From contig NC_030381.2 in assembly GCF_001625215.2 (NCBI RefSeq), positions 35,090,689-35,154,688 of the forward strand: a DNA stretch of 64,000 nt, read 5' to 3'. Source of the stretch: Daucus carota subsp. sativus (Eukaryota; Streptophyta; Magnoliopsida; Apiales; Apiaceae). The translations under genes were made by a program, and so were the position numbers. The notes under the pieces were generated by a model, which had not been told where the DNA came from, ran no database searches, and saw only the letters and a program-made list of their open reading frames with translations. Below, piece by piece: positions 34,545-46,259 of this stretch; the stretch's first letter is position 1, and the number at the start of each line of letters is the position of its first letter.

Positions 34545-35115
34545 ATTCGTTTTAGTTTTTAAAACTCATACAATTTAATTTAAGAAATAAATTCATAAAA
34601 CTTCTATCATATTTCTGAATTAAAATAAACAAGATTCAATACTGATAGCAAATTACTAGAAAAACTTGGTCATATATTTTTTAATAATAATAATTATTAT
34701 CATTCAGTGTTTTTCAGAATATTGCGATAAAGACAAATAAGGTGGTGGTAAAACTGACCTGACAAATGGAAACTCAAAAATATGAAGACATTGTCCATAT
34801 CGCAACACATAATAAAAGAACCGAAATTATAGACATACATCAAATATTCGTTCTAAATTTTAAAACTCATACAATTTAGTTTATGAAACAAATCTATAAA
34901 AATTCTATCATATTTCAGAATTAAAATAAATAAGATTCAATATTGATACCAAAGTACCAAAAAACTTGGTCATAGATTTTTTAATAATAAAAATTATTAT
35001 CATTCAGTGTTTTCAGAAGATTGCGATAAAGACGAATAAGGCGGTGGTAACACTGATTTGACAAATAAAAACTCAAAGAAAATGATATCATTATCCATAT
35101 TGCAACATATAATAA
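34545..35115. repeat. Tandem duplication, ~280-bp unit at 301-bp offset
   Basis: Copy 1 about 34545-34825 and copy 2 about 34846-35115. Shared text includes AAAACTCATACAATTTA, AAATAA(A/G)ATTCAATA and TTATTATCATTCAGTGTTTT, with a constant 301-bp offset over the left half. No coding potential. Confidence 0.7.
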
Positions 35116-35516
35116 AACTCTAGAGATACGTCAAAATATTTGATATCAAATTACTTTTGAAAAGTTAATTAATTTTGTCAAACTACAATATCAGTTTATC
35201 AAACAACTACAACAACTGTTAAATCTACAAAACTATAACTAGAATTATATATAATGTTTGCCTATTAAATGAATAAAATAATTGCGACTTAAAATTTTAA
35301 ATTTTTGTTCAAGATTAAAAACGCTATAAACGAACTTATATGTGTTGATTTTGAATATTATTTTCACAATTTAAAAATCATCAAACAACATAGTAATTTT
35401 ATTAAAATAAAACATATTGTTAGAGTTAAATTCCATAAAGTCCGCATTTAAGCCACCGTAAGTACCGGTCAAATTTAATATATAATTTACCATCTTTAAG
35501 TAGTTTTAAATATATA

Positions 35517-35767
35517 CTCCCTCCGTCCCCCTCATTTGTTTACATTATGGGACGGGGGCTCGGCACGCATTCTAATGCTCTCGTAAAACGTTGTTCGATA
35601 AATTATTTTGAACTTCTTTTTCTTCTGAATAAAAATTTGATGTTTAAATTTTTATACAAAAAAGAAAAAATTTAAAAATAAGCTATAGAATTATGTTTTA
35701 TATGCGTCTTAAAATGCATGTCGAGCAGTGTGAAAAAACTGTAAACAAATGAGGGGGACAGAGGGAG
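35517..35767. mobile_element. Stowaway-like MITE (251 bp)
   Basis: CTCCCTCCGTCCCCCTCATT at the left, AATGAGGGGGACAGAGGGAG at the right, TA duplication on both sides. The interior (GGGGGCTCGGCACGCATTCT) is shared with the element at 60459-60703. Confidence 0.85.
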
Positions 35768-36227
35768 TAATTATCAATTAATCATTAACATCTTTTAACA
35801 TTAACAATCATTAAGATCATTATTGTACTTATGAGTTATATTTTAGAACATATATAGTATTTAGTGATTTATACTAGAATTGTTTTATCTTTTGATTGCA
35901 ACGATTATATTGTAGAATATAACCTGCAAATTGTCAGATGTTTACAAATATTGTAGACTAGAAAAATTAAAATTGAAACGAGTAGATTTTTTTAAAATAA
36001 TTTTGGACACCGATACTCTTATTTTATGGACTCCATAGAACAAGGACCCATATTTTTATGAAATAAATTTAAAGTAGGATCAAATTTTAATATATAAAAA
36101 GTCTTATATTTAACAATAATTTAAATATCATTTAAAAACAATAATTTAAATATGTATAATAAAAATATAATAATTTTAACAGACATTATACTTCCAATAA
36201 ATAACAATTTTTAAAATTTTATTTAAA

Positions 36228-36244
36228 CCCGTGCTTGGCACGGG
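36228..36244 (+). mobile_element. Helitron 3'-type hairpin, decayed end
   Basis: CCCGTGCTTGGCACGGG is a 7-bp stem like the one ending the Helitrons nearby, but the expected CTRR terminus is not found within about 12 nt (TAACCAACACA follows). Likely a mutated Helitron end; its 5' partner was not found. Confidence 0.4.
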
Positions 36245-36397
36245 TAACCAACACATAATTCTAATAAGAGGAAAACTAATGATGTAATGATGTGTCCGCC
36301 GGAAGGGGTTGTTTAATCTCGTCTCACGGTTAAAAAACGTTCTACATATTAAAATTTTGTAGTTAGATATTCATTCAACAATTAATCAGATATTAAT

Positions 36398-36998
36398 GGG
36401 GCTGTTTATTTTCAGGATGCAGAAGCTGTTTCTGACTTCGTTTTTCTAGATTCATTTGTGTAAATAAGCAGAAGCATTTTAAAAAGCTAAGAGCAATTAA
36501 GTACAATAATATCCTAGGTTGTGCCTTAAAAATATAATAAAAAATAGTGTCCTTGTGATTTGAGACATCTTTTTGATACATGAACTCCAACAATATGCCC
36601 TATAATTGTGCCTTATTATTAAACTAATAATTTATTTGAATTAGTATTGGAGTGAAGTGAAAAAGTAAGAGGAGAGAGATTCATTGAAATGGTGGGAAGC
36701 TAATATTTTATTGTGAAAATTGGTTTAGGACATGCTTAGTAGTGCCTAAAAAATGATGCACTTGTTGGATGTCCTAGTGGTTTAAGGCACCACTAGAACA
36801 TTGTTAGAGCCTTAAATTTTAACTTAGGACATCAATTTAGGACATTGTTGGAATTGCTCTAAGAATACTAGCTTCTACGTATCTCACAACTTCTACTTAT
36901 TTTTCAAACACTTTATTAACTTATTTACCTCTCACTTCTACTCCATTTCTTCAATTTAAGTAAGAAGTCATTTTTTTTAAGCTAACCTAAACGGCCCC
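36398..36998. mobile_element. Tourist-like MITE (601 bp) hosting another MITE
   Basis: GGGGCTGTTTATTTTC at the left and CTAAACGGCCCC at the right, inverted, flanked by AAT on both sides (36395-36397 and 36999-37001). The size is inflated by the nested element at 36491-36859. Confidence 0.65.
36491..36859. mobile_element. Nested Tourist-like MITE (369 bp)
   Basis: Starts GAGCAATTAAGTACAATAAT and ends ATTGTTGGAATTGCTC (inverted). TAA flanks at 36488-36490 and 36860-36862. GGACAT/ATGTCC and GTGCCTTA motifs are repeated in the arms. Confidence 0.62.
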
Positions 36999-37116
36999 AA
37001 TATGTTAATTAAGGGTTTTCTGGAATACATATGCCAAGAACTAAGACCCAAAAAACATACACTCCCTCCATCCCCTTCTTGTTTATATGTTCATCTATTT
37101 TAAATTTAATGATAAA

Positions 37117-39445
37117 CTAGCATAAAAACCCGTGCGAGGCACGGGACTCTAGTTTTTGTTGTATTTTAAATAATATTCGTGTGTCATCATATTATTTCGA
37201 GCATAACTATTACGTCCTATTTTTTAACATAATGTGTAAATATGAAATGTAATATTTGCAATCTAATAGCATTGATAGTAAAAAATTATGGATCAAAAAC
37301 AACATTTGAACTGATTTTTCTATATTCAAATTCGTTAGGATATAGAGGTCACTGCCATATTATCTACATGTTCAAAATTATACTCGAAATTAATACTGAA
37401 ACTTTTAGAATTTAAATATATTATACCTCATTAAAAAGATCTGTAATTTATTGTTGAAAATTATTAAATTATTTCATCCAATATGAAAACTTGTTCTTGA
37501 TATGCGAATTACGATATCCTAAATCATGATTAGATGAAGATGTGTGGTCCGCGTTGTTTTATATTTATTTCTATTTTTTTGAGCGTACGTTTGTGTAATA
37601 GTTAAGTGATATATGATGGACATACCATCAACACATTCTTTTTTATCATATGTTGCACACACCTTGTATAAATAATAATTGAAACATATATTGTATGTAA
37701 AAGACCCTACCTTACTTTATTATAAAAGCATCCATTGAACTATTAACCTTATAATTGTACCCGAAAAATTTCGACACGTTTGATTTGGCTTACCCTTTTA
37801 ATTTTCATATCAATTATATAGTATTTCAATGTCTTATAATTTTTTTTTGTTAATTTAAAATATTAGATGATTATTAATTTGATACCGCGTGTTATAATAT
37901 TGTCTTGTTATAAAATATTAATTTTTTATCATTAGTTTTCTGAGCTTGTTGATTTAGGCTTTTAATGATTTTTCATGTAATTGTAATAAACCAGATCTCA
38001 AATAGCAAAAATAGAGTAGATGTCAGTTAGGCACCATGAAGTTCATAAAAATAAGAAATATTTAGTTTAATTAGCCGTATAGTTACTTTTTTAGCTTTGT
38101 GCAAACTCACATTTCTAAATATTTTGATACTCTTATTTCTTAGGGGTGAGCAATGTAGCATATCATGTTCAATTGTTAAAGATCAAATCAAGTGTTCGAT
38201 ATTCTGGCTTATGAAAAACTATTCTTGTTCTATTCCCGTTTAATTAGATTATAGTTTTCACCTTATCGCGTCGGATTATCCATTTCAGAATTAATTATAT
38301 TTTATTAGTTTAATTTGTAATTGATTAATTAATTTAATTATACTTCGAATCATTTTATTTAACTCGTATGTTATACATTGATGGATGACATATTAAAATT
38401 ATAGTTTTAAGACTTTTATATATATATAACTTATTTTTCTGTGTTATTTTACTTTAAGCAAGTAAAATTTATAACTCAATTTTTTTAGTAGGTCTCGTAA
38501 ACGCGTTTTATTATTATTTGGTTGACTTTTGATTAACAATATAGAAATTCCCTAAATTCACCTTTGTATCACAAGTTATAATATTTCAAATTCATATATC
38601 ACCAAAATCACATCATTTAGACATATTTTCTAACACCAAATTTGATGTCTTTGTCGCTATTCTTATATCTATAAATTTTTTTTTAAAAGATTTGGTTACA
38701 CGTCGAATTCTGAATTCATCATAAGTTTAAAATAAAAAAGTAATCTAAATAAAAATATTCTTTCAGTTATCTTATTTTATGTTCTTCAAAATATTGTAAT
38801 CTTTTTATAAGTCACTTTTTATAATTAAAAGAAAAATATGACATAGTCCATGTTGAAAGTTCATCAATTTTTACTTTCAAAGATGCTCACCGAAATCTTA
38901 GTTTTTGTGCTTATTTCTCACATTCATGGCTTAAAATTTTCTAATATTGTATCAGTACTCGTTTAAAGCATTAAGTTAGATTTGAATTCGTCCAATTTTA
39001 TTCAAATATGAATTATATCCATTTTTGAAGTCTGAAACATGGCTCGAGCCCAATTGTTCAAATTCTTTTTCAAATTTAAATTCATTACGTAAGTAATTAA
39101 TTTATGGATATTAATCTATCATGTAAAAAACATATGAGACTTACCTGAAATAATAACTTATCTCAAATAAATATGATATTGAAAAAAAAATATAAATACA
39201 ACAGTTTTAATGTATGAGTTTAATGCTTTTGAACAAAAAAAATAATTGCATGTGTAGCTCAAGTGGTTTGAGAGGTGCACTTCTAATGAAGAGGGCTTGG
39301 GTTCGAGTCCCTTTAACAACATTTTTTTTATATGTATGAGGAAGAGTTAGGTTCGGAGTTAGGCTCGGGTTCGGAGCTAGGTAATTTATTTGCTCAGGAG
39401 GGAGGCTTGACACGAACGTGTTGGGCTATTATATATATAAGTAGA
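37117..39445 (-). mobile_element. Putative Helitron on the minus strand (2.3 kb)
   Basis: The 3' end is clear on the minus strand: hairpin CCCGTGCCTCGCACGGG (37129-37145), then TTTTTATG and CTAG ending at 37117, followed by T. The proposed 5' end is TCTACTTATATATATAATAG reading down from 39445, preceded by A. The 5' end is tentative because TC starts are weak evidence. No Rep/helicase ORF. A truncated Stowaway end (CTCCCTCCATCCCC, 37062) lies just outside. Confidence 0.5.
39248..39316 (+). repeat. tRNA-like sequence, probable SINE head or tRNA relic
   Basis: TGTAGCTCAAGTGGTTTGAG resembles an A box and GGGTTCGAGTCCC a B box at tRNA-like spacing. The acceptor and anticodon stems do not pair well and the A+T-rich tail (ATTTTTTTTATATG) follows at once. 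This is more like the 5' part of a tRNA-derived SINE than a functional tRNA gene. Confidence 0.5.
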
Positions 39446-39602
39446 TTTTTAAATCTATTTTCAAGACTTGACTTGTTTAAAATTTAGTTTTATTCATCAT
39501 CTTTAAGATAATAATTAAAGATATTAAATAAAAAATTTATACAACTAATTATTTCTTAATATTTATTTTTCTATTAAAATGAGTTGGAGGGAGCTAGTAA
39601 TA

Positions 39603-39916
39603 CTCCCTCCGTCCCTATTTATCTGTCCACTTTGGAAGTAAAAACTTGTCCCTATTTATCTGTCCATTTATATAACCAAAGCAAAAAATTTCATTGAATA
39701 ACCTGAAGAGTCTTTGACTTTGTTCTTCAAACTATAAATATCATGACTATTATTCACTGATTCATCAAATTTGTATTGGATAATGGAGTAATCCTAGTAT
39801 TTTTCTACAATTAAGGCATTAAATAAGGGTATTGATAGAAGTTTCTTATCGAACTTAAATTTTCTTAATATGCGTGAAAATGTTACAAGCCGACAGATAA
39901 ATAGGGACGGAGGGAG
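39603..39916. mobile_element. Stowaway-like MITE in the UGT upstream region (314 bp)
   Basis: CTCCCTCCGTCCCTATTTAT at the left and ATAAATAGGGACGGAGGGAG at the right, with TA on both sides. CCCTATTTATCTGTCCA occurs twice in the left arm. It ends 244 bp before the ATG of the glycosyltransferase gene. Confidence 0.88.
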
Positions 39917-40160
39917 TATTTAAGAACAGAAGGAATACTTGATCTCGAATAACAAAATCCCAGGCACACAAACGTGTTGAAATGTCAAAATAGTTCTCGT
40001 AACAGGTATGGCACACAAGTCTATGTTTTCCAGGTTTTTTGTGCGCACCTACAACAGGTGTCTTGCATGCACATATAAGCATCATAGTCATCACTGGGAG
40101 CTTATTTGTAAATTTGTAATACTCCATCTGATTCCCCACAGCCACAAGACCACAACAGAG

Positions 40161-41507
40161 ATGAATCCCAAAAGAAATCTTAGCATAAAAGTTGTGATGT
40201 TTCCATGGCTTGGCCATGGCCACATATCACCCTTTCTAGAGCTAGCCAAGAAGCTCTCAAGTAGAAACTTCAAAATCTACATTTGCTCTACACCAGCTAA
40301 TCTCAATCCCATCAGAAATAAGTTACATGATTGCACTTCAAATATTGAGCTCATTGAATTCTCCTTACCATCTTTACCTCAGCTCCCTCCTCATTATCAC
40401 ACAACAAATGGCTTGCCACCCCATCTCATGAAAACTCTTACAAAAGCCTTTGTTTCAGCCAGCTCCAAGTTTTCACAGATCATAAACTCTTTGAGTCCAG
40501 ATTTAGTTATATATGATATCTGCCTGCCATCAGTGCCTAAGCTTGCTGCTGCTTATCAGATTCCTGCGGTTCATTTCTTAACATCAGGAGCAGCTACAGT
40601 CTCATACATGTTTCGTCTTCTGAAGAATCTCCAGACCCCATTTCCATCCACAAGTGTGTTTCTTAAGGACTCTGAGTTGAGAAAGATGGCTGAAGCTCAT
40701 CCAGGAGAGGGACAGGAAGATAAAGATCGCGTTTTGGATTGCATTATGGACACGAAAGATATCTTATTGATCAAAAGTAGTAGGAACATTGAGGGGAAAT
40801 ATCTGGATTGTCTCTCCACGCTGATCAACAAGAAGATTGTACCAGTTGGTCCACTTGTTCAGGATGTTCATGTACATGATCAAGAAAATGATGATGAGGA
40901 TGTCATGAAATGGCTAAACAAAAAAGATGCTTGTTCTACTGTTTATGTATCTTTTGGCACTGAAAGTTATTTAAGCAGGAAAGGAGTGGAAGAACTAGCT
41001 TATGGGCTTGAGCTTAGCAATTTGAATTTTATATGGGTGCTTAAATTTCCTGGAGGGGATAAGGCTTTGGAGGTTCTGCCTGAAGGGTTTTTAGAGAGGA
41101 CTGGAGACAGGAGCAAGGTTGTCGAGGGGTGGGCACCGCAGGCCAAGATATTGAGACATTCAAGTATTGCAGGGTTTGTGAGTCACTGTGGGTGGAGTTC
41201 AGTAATGGAAAGTCTTAGTTTTGGGGTTCCAGTTATAGCAATGCCGCTGCAGAATGACCAGCCTTTAAATGCTAGGCTCGCGGTAGAGTTGGGGTTCGGA
41301 TTAGAGGTTGAGAAAGATGAGAAGTTTGAGTTTGGCAGAGAAGAAGTAGCAAGAGTTGTGACACAAGTTGTTGTGGATAAAGGTGGGGAAAACATGAGGA
41401 GAAAAGCTCAACAGTTGAGTGAAGAAATGAAAGTGAGGGGGGAGAGAGAAATTGATAGCGCAATCAAACAGCTTAAAACTCTTGTCCAGAACAACAGGGC
41501 AATGTAG
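40161..41507 (+). CDS. Family 1 UDP-glycosyltransferase (UGT79/91/94-like), 448 aa
   Basis: Intronless gene for a cytosolic UDP-sugar-dependent glycosyltransferase. The plant PSPG sugar-donor box covers residues 324-367, from WAPQAKILRHSSIAGFVSHC to the final DQ. It has HCGWSS instead of the commoner HCGWNS, typical of the UGT79/91/94 branch whose members add a second sugar to flavonoid, terpenoid or apocarotenoid glycosides. The N-terminus has FPWLGHGHISPFLELAKKLS with the catalytic His at about position 21, and DLVIYDICLPSVPKLAA supplies the usual Asp partner. The final Gln of the box suggests UDP-glucose, but that is not decisive. The frame is open 51 codons further upstream to an ATG at 40008. 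MNPKRNLSIKVVMF at 40161 is chosen because family proteins start just before this strand. The acceptor is unknown. Confidence 0.95.
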   Translation: MNPKRNLSIKVVMFPWLGHGHISPFLELAKKLSSRNFKIYICSTPANLNPIRNKLHDCTSNIELIEFSLPSLPQLPPHYHTTNGLPPHLMKTLTKAFVSASSKFSQIINSLSPDLVIYDICLPSVPKLAAAYQIPAVHFLTSGAATVSYMFRLLKNLQTPFPSTSVFLKDSELRKMAEAHPGEGQEDKDRVLDCIMDTKDILLIKSSRNIEGKYLDCLSTLINKKIVPVGPLVQDVHVHDQENDDEDVMKWLNKKDACSTVYVSFGTESYLSRKGVEELAYGLELSNLNFIWVLKFPGGDKALEVLPEGFLERTGDRSKVVEGWAPQAKILRHSSIAGFVSHCGWSSVMESLSFGVPVIAMPLQNDQPLNARLAVELGFGLEVEKDEKFEFGREEVARVVTQVVVDKGGENMRRKAQQLSEEMKVRGEREIDSAIKQLKTLVQNNRAM

Positions 41508-41661
41508 CAAATGCCTTTCAAAACACTTCATCTTGTACCTCTATGTTATATGAAAATCCTTGCTTCACTACAATAAATTCCTTCCTTTTCGAATATCTAA
41601 CCATTCCTAACCAAAAAAAAAACTGACTAAACCAAACTTCATGTTAATGAAGTTTTCACAA

Positions 41662-41710
41662 CATAAAACCCGTTTCTCTTCTCTACTTATTTAGAGAAAC
41701 GGGTTTTATG
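41662..41710. repeat. Perfect 17-bp stem hairpin
   Basis: CATAAAACCCGTTTCTC (41662-41678) and its exact reverse complement (41694-41710) are separated by 15 nt. It lies 155 bp after the UGT stop codon, so it may be inside the 3' untranslated region or just past it. It could be a tiny foldback element or an RNA hairpin. Confidence 0.85.
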
Positions 41711-42168
41711 ACTAACTTTAGCTAATTATTTAGCCAAACCTTGCTTAAATGGTCTGTCAGCCTTCCACAAATTACACACATGCAGTTTGTAGATATGCAA
41801 TGTACAGATATATGCATAATATGTGTAAGTAGAGTTGCCAAGAATAACTTCACAGTTAGCATCTATATTTGAACAATGACTGAAGTTGTTTGTTGTGTAT
41901 AGAAAAGGATTTCCCAATTCACATTACAGGATCTATTGTACAATGACCTAGAATACTTTAAAACTAGGCTTTGTCCAATTAGAGATTGATGAAGAATGAT
42001 TTCTGAAGCCAGCATAATCAGTGCTGCTTCCAGTGGATCCGTAGAACAATAAATGATAAATTATGTAAATCCAATTGTTAAGGCGCAGCAAGAAGAGCCT
42101 CGCAGTCCAATCCCAATGCACTAAAATGTCGTCAGAAAATATGTCTATGTGAAACCGAGTATACCTCA

Positions 42169-45100
42169 TTATTGAGGAAGAACAGGAGGGGCAATTGTGC
42201 GTGTATTATACGATTTGCAATGGTTACATTTTTGCCCAATAATGTGGAAGAGAACTTCTGTTGTGTCATTGCAGTCGTTACATAAGATCCAAACCTGTAA
42301 AAGTGTTTCAACATAGTTTTAGGTACAAACATTAGCAATTGTGACAATTCAAAAATTGAAAGGAGTTAAAGTATATGGGTTGGATTGTGGTCTGCATTGG
42401 TCTGCGTGTTTGCTGACAGTTTAAGGATGTGCACAAGTTTAAAAAATTGGACAGAATGTGCAAATAAATGTCAGACAAAAGAACTTGACAAGATTAAACA
42501 AAATTGTGTACCAAATACGAAAGATGATTGTTTGAGTACATTATTTGAATGGGGGTCAGTATATAACTACTAGTCTACTACTGGATACATTTACTCTGGG
42601 ACAAATATACCAAATATTGAAGTAGTACAGATATACGAATAATAATGAAGTACCTTCCTATATCTGTAATCTTCGGGCATGACAGTTGCTTCAATCTGAT
42701 GGGTAAATAGAAGCAAAAGAAAATCATAAACTGAGCAAATTAAAATGACTATGTACAATTGCATAGAAAGCTTATTATGAATTCTAAACTATACTTTTAG
42801 TCAAAAGAAATTGCATGATCATCCTTGTAGTCTTCCCAAAAATATATTCACGAACTGAAAATTATACATGCAATTAGGTACAGGGACATGGCAGACTAAG
42901 GGATAAGCACCTCCGTTTTTGGGACAGCTAAAAGAAGTTTAAGCATGATTCTAGAAATAATATAATAGAGATACGTGTTGATATTCATCATAAATATAAA
43001 ACCAAAGTGAAGAAACCAACACAAGTTAGATTACTTTGGTGACTGCCCAACTCATATGATTAGGTAAAACAATCCTGAGTCCTAGGTATCATGACTGCTT
43101 AGAGACAAGCACCTACTGTGTGACCTATCTCTTACGCTTCTGGGGAAAGAAATACATATAAATAACATACATACATATATAAACAGTGGAGTGCCTGGAA
43201 GTTCCCCTTTCAAAGAAATTGCTTGATGCAATTTAAGATAATAGAACTATTAAAATAGTTCCCATGTTCAATCACCGTTCAAGTGTTAATAGGAGACTAA
43301 TATGTATGGCTATATTTAAAGTTAATCAAACTTAAAAATTTCAGTATAATAAATAATACTTCTAAATGAGCTTGAAAGTGCATCACTTTTTCTATAAAGA
43401 GTAAGACTATGATGAGCCAACATGAATACATCATCAAAACACTATGTATATAATTTGAATAGCGCTGATAATAACACTAGTGTTGCAAAACTCTTCTTTG
43501 TCCAGATAGCAAAGAAGGAGGCGCACTGAGTCGACTCACGAGGCCATAAAATTATTTTAAGCAGACCAGCAACGATACCTCATATCTATAGAGGTGCTGT
43601 ATCAAGAGTAACTATAGTATAATTCCTGTAAGTAAAATAAATAATTAACAGTAATAAATAAACAACAAACAATGCAGGGTTTCCTAATTATTTAGATATT
43701 TGCGCAGGAAGAATAACAGAATTGTCTTGTTGACCCACCTCCTCATCTATTCTCTTCCAAGTTCGAGACATGTCAACTACAGACCTTGAACAGATAGGAC
43801 AGCAGTATCTGATAACATGCTTTAGATAGTTAGAAAAAAAACAAATAACTTGTACTCTAAAACTAAAAGTATATGTAGTGTTTCATTGCTTACTTGTCAC
43901 GCTTTATCATCTCATGGTAACATTCACAGTGCATAGTATGCCCACATTTCATAACAGTAGTGTCTTTCAGCGAATCAAAAAGATACTGAAAATTCACATA
44001 CGCTACAATTAAAATCCACAAAATTTTTCACTTTAGCAAACACTAGAGAGTCATGCACCAAACCTCGTAGCATATTGGACAGTGATGACGCATGGAGTTC
44101 TCCACACATGAATGGTTATTCCTCAGGCTTACTGAATAGCAAGATCCTGTATCCACACACATCAATAAAAATGCAACTCTAAAAGGAACTATATGTTCAA
44201 GATGATAATGCTCAAAGCCAGGAAATTTAAAAAAAAAAAAGATGTTAAAAAGTAAGTTGCAGATGCTAAAAGAATGGTTGAAGAGCAGGTCAGATTTTAC
44301 TAATATGAGTTAGCAACACCATCAGCGATGAGTTGAGAGTATCCCAGAATTTTAGTAATACCACATTTGTTATTGAAATGGAGTAATGAAAGCAGGCAGA
44401 TGCACTTGAAACATTTTAAATTCCAGAAAAGTTGGTCATGTGCACTACTTTAGGTTTTTATCATAAGACCTGACCACATTTACTTGAGGAAATCATGGAT
44501 GTGATTTAACTGCTCTAGTAACAAGATTTTGAGGGAAGTAGCTATCAAATTTACACCTTAACTAAAGTACAAAATGAATAGGATATCCATCATGTTGTTC
44601 GCTAATCATTCAAGATTGACACCGTCCTAAAATGTCAGATCAAATACGAAAACCTGAAAGAAGGTTATGTAAATTTGGGCATCAAACTAAAGTATCTACT
44701 AAAAATATTCCAGGATGAAATTTCTAAATGGATGTCCTGTAACGGTCAAATCAGATGCACCTAAAAGTGAAAATTGGATGATTGCATACCACACTTCTTG
44801 CAATGAAAGAAATTTTCACGGCCACCAACTCTGGAATGAAATGAAAATAGATATTAGCAGACCATTACAGCACATACATCCAATACTTTAATCAAGATCA
44901 ATGCAAACAGAATAAGTGAGACACTCAAAGAAATAATAGTCACTGACCTACATATTCCACAATCATCACAATGAAACTGCTCTTTGTCAGTCTGCAACAG
45001 ATATGTATTTTGTACATGATGAAATAAGAAACCAAACTATAACATCCAGGAGTACTACTCCAAAGTTCAGATATGAATAACTTGATAAATAGTTCACTGT

Positions 45101-46044
45101 TGTTTGTAAAGAAGGAAACTCAGGCAAACTACAATTTAAATACAAATTAAATAGATATGACATAGTATTAGGTCACTTACATCATCATCGTAAAATTTGC
45201 ACACAGCACAGAAATATTCTCCCATGTTCACACCACAATTTGTGCAAGTGCGGGCAACCTAGTTACAATAATCAGAAGAACAAACGGAGCTGTTGAGCTA
45301 CAGGCCAGATTTATAAAACAAGCAGTACCACATTCAGCTCAAGAAACACATACCGGCTGCTCTGTGTCACAAACAGAACAAATAACCTACACAAACATAT
45401 GATTTTATGCACCTTAGTCAGCACTTACGAAGGTAGAGACAAAACATGGTATTGCAATGAGACTAAAAATACAAAATAAAGTAGATCCAAACATACTTGC
45501 TTCACATCAGACCGGACCAGATCGTGTACATCAAAGGGGTTGCTGAAAATGCCCTGATAGAAATTAAAGGTCAACTCGGGCAATTCCACATTAACATAAA
45601 CATGTAAATGAAGCAAGACACTTAAGATATCGATTCAAGTGCAGTGAACAAAGAAACCAAACAAACATTGTTAACCAAATCAATGACAGCAAAAACTCAG
45701 ATCAAAGATGCAAAGCAATAACATACAGTGGCTTCATTGTGGCAATGCCTACAATCAAAGATTTCATTGCAACAAGGAGCTCTAATTTTGCATCTTCTCC
45801 TGTAATGCTTACACCTACAAACAAATCAATCACACAGTCAAACACTACAATCCACACCATCAAATAATTCATACCCAAAAACAGATCCAAGCATCAATCA
45901 TCACATCACATATTAAAACAACAAGATCATAAATTCTAGTCAACAACGATGCCCAAAAAAAAAAACAATCTTGAACAAAAAAAAAGAGAATTACCCAAAA
46001 CCCATCTTCCCAAAATCAAGTCTTTCATCTGTGGAGCCTTCCAT
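42169..46044 (-). CDS. CHY zinc-finger / RING E3 ubiquitin ligase, MIEL1/RZPF34-like (267 aa, 12 exons)
   Basis: Twelve minus-strand exons: 45995-46044, 45727-45814, 45497-45553, 45354-45386, 45181-45258, 44948-44991, 44790-44830, 44064-44146, 43894-43985, 43739-43808, 42654-42695 and 42169-42294. All borders are GT-AG and phases agree, giving 267 residues. Domains in order: CHY zinc finger (about 17-90, [49 protein letters not shown]), CTCHY finger ([33 protein letters not shown]), RING (about 153-198, [38 protein letters not shown]), and a C-terminal zinc ribbon ([23 protein letters not shown]). Plant members (MIEL1, RZPF34/CHYR) are E3 ligases acting on MYB factors or in stomatal/ABA responses; which ortholog this is cannot be fixed here. 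A TATA-like box lies upstream. Confidence 0.95.
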
Positions 46045-46146
46045 GAGTGAAACCAATCAAGAAACAGATGGAAGGCACAGATTTGGTGGGAAGATGGGTT
46101 ATTCTTGGGGTGTGCCAAGCTCCAAAGGATATAAAAAAGACTGTGT

Positions 46147-46157
46147 GTTTATATAAT
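46147..46157 (-). promoter_or_regulatory. TATA-like box of the CHY/RING gene
   Basis: ATTATATAAAC on the minus strand, about 105 bp upstream of the ATG at 46044. Confidence 0.5.
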
Positions 46158-46259
46158 AGATGTAGCAGACTGCATTATCAACAAGGTTATGAGTTTTCAA
46201 AGTACAAGTATAATATGATAAGTGACAATTATAAGATAAGGTGCGGGAATATGTAATGA

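Noticed and set aside
39248-39316. Functional tRNA gene
   Set aside because: A- and B-box-like text is present but the acceptor and anticodon stems do not pair, so it is listed only as a tRNA-like repeat.
41183-41531. Antisense ORFs opposite the UGT gene
   Set aside because: Shadows of a high-GC coding frame; no protein features.
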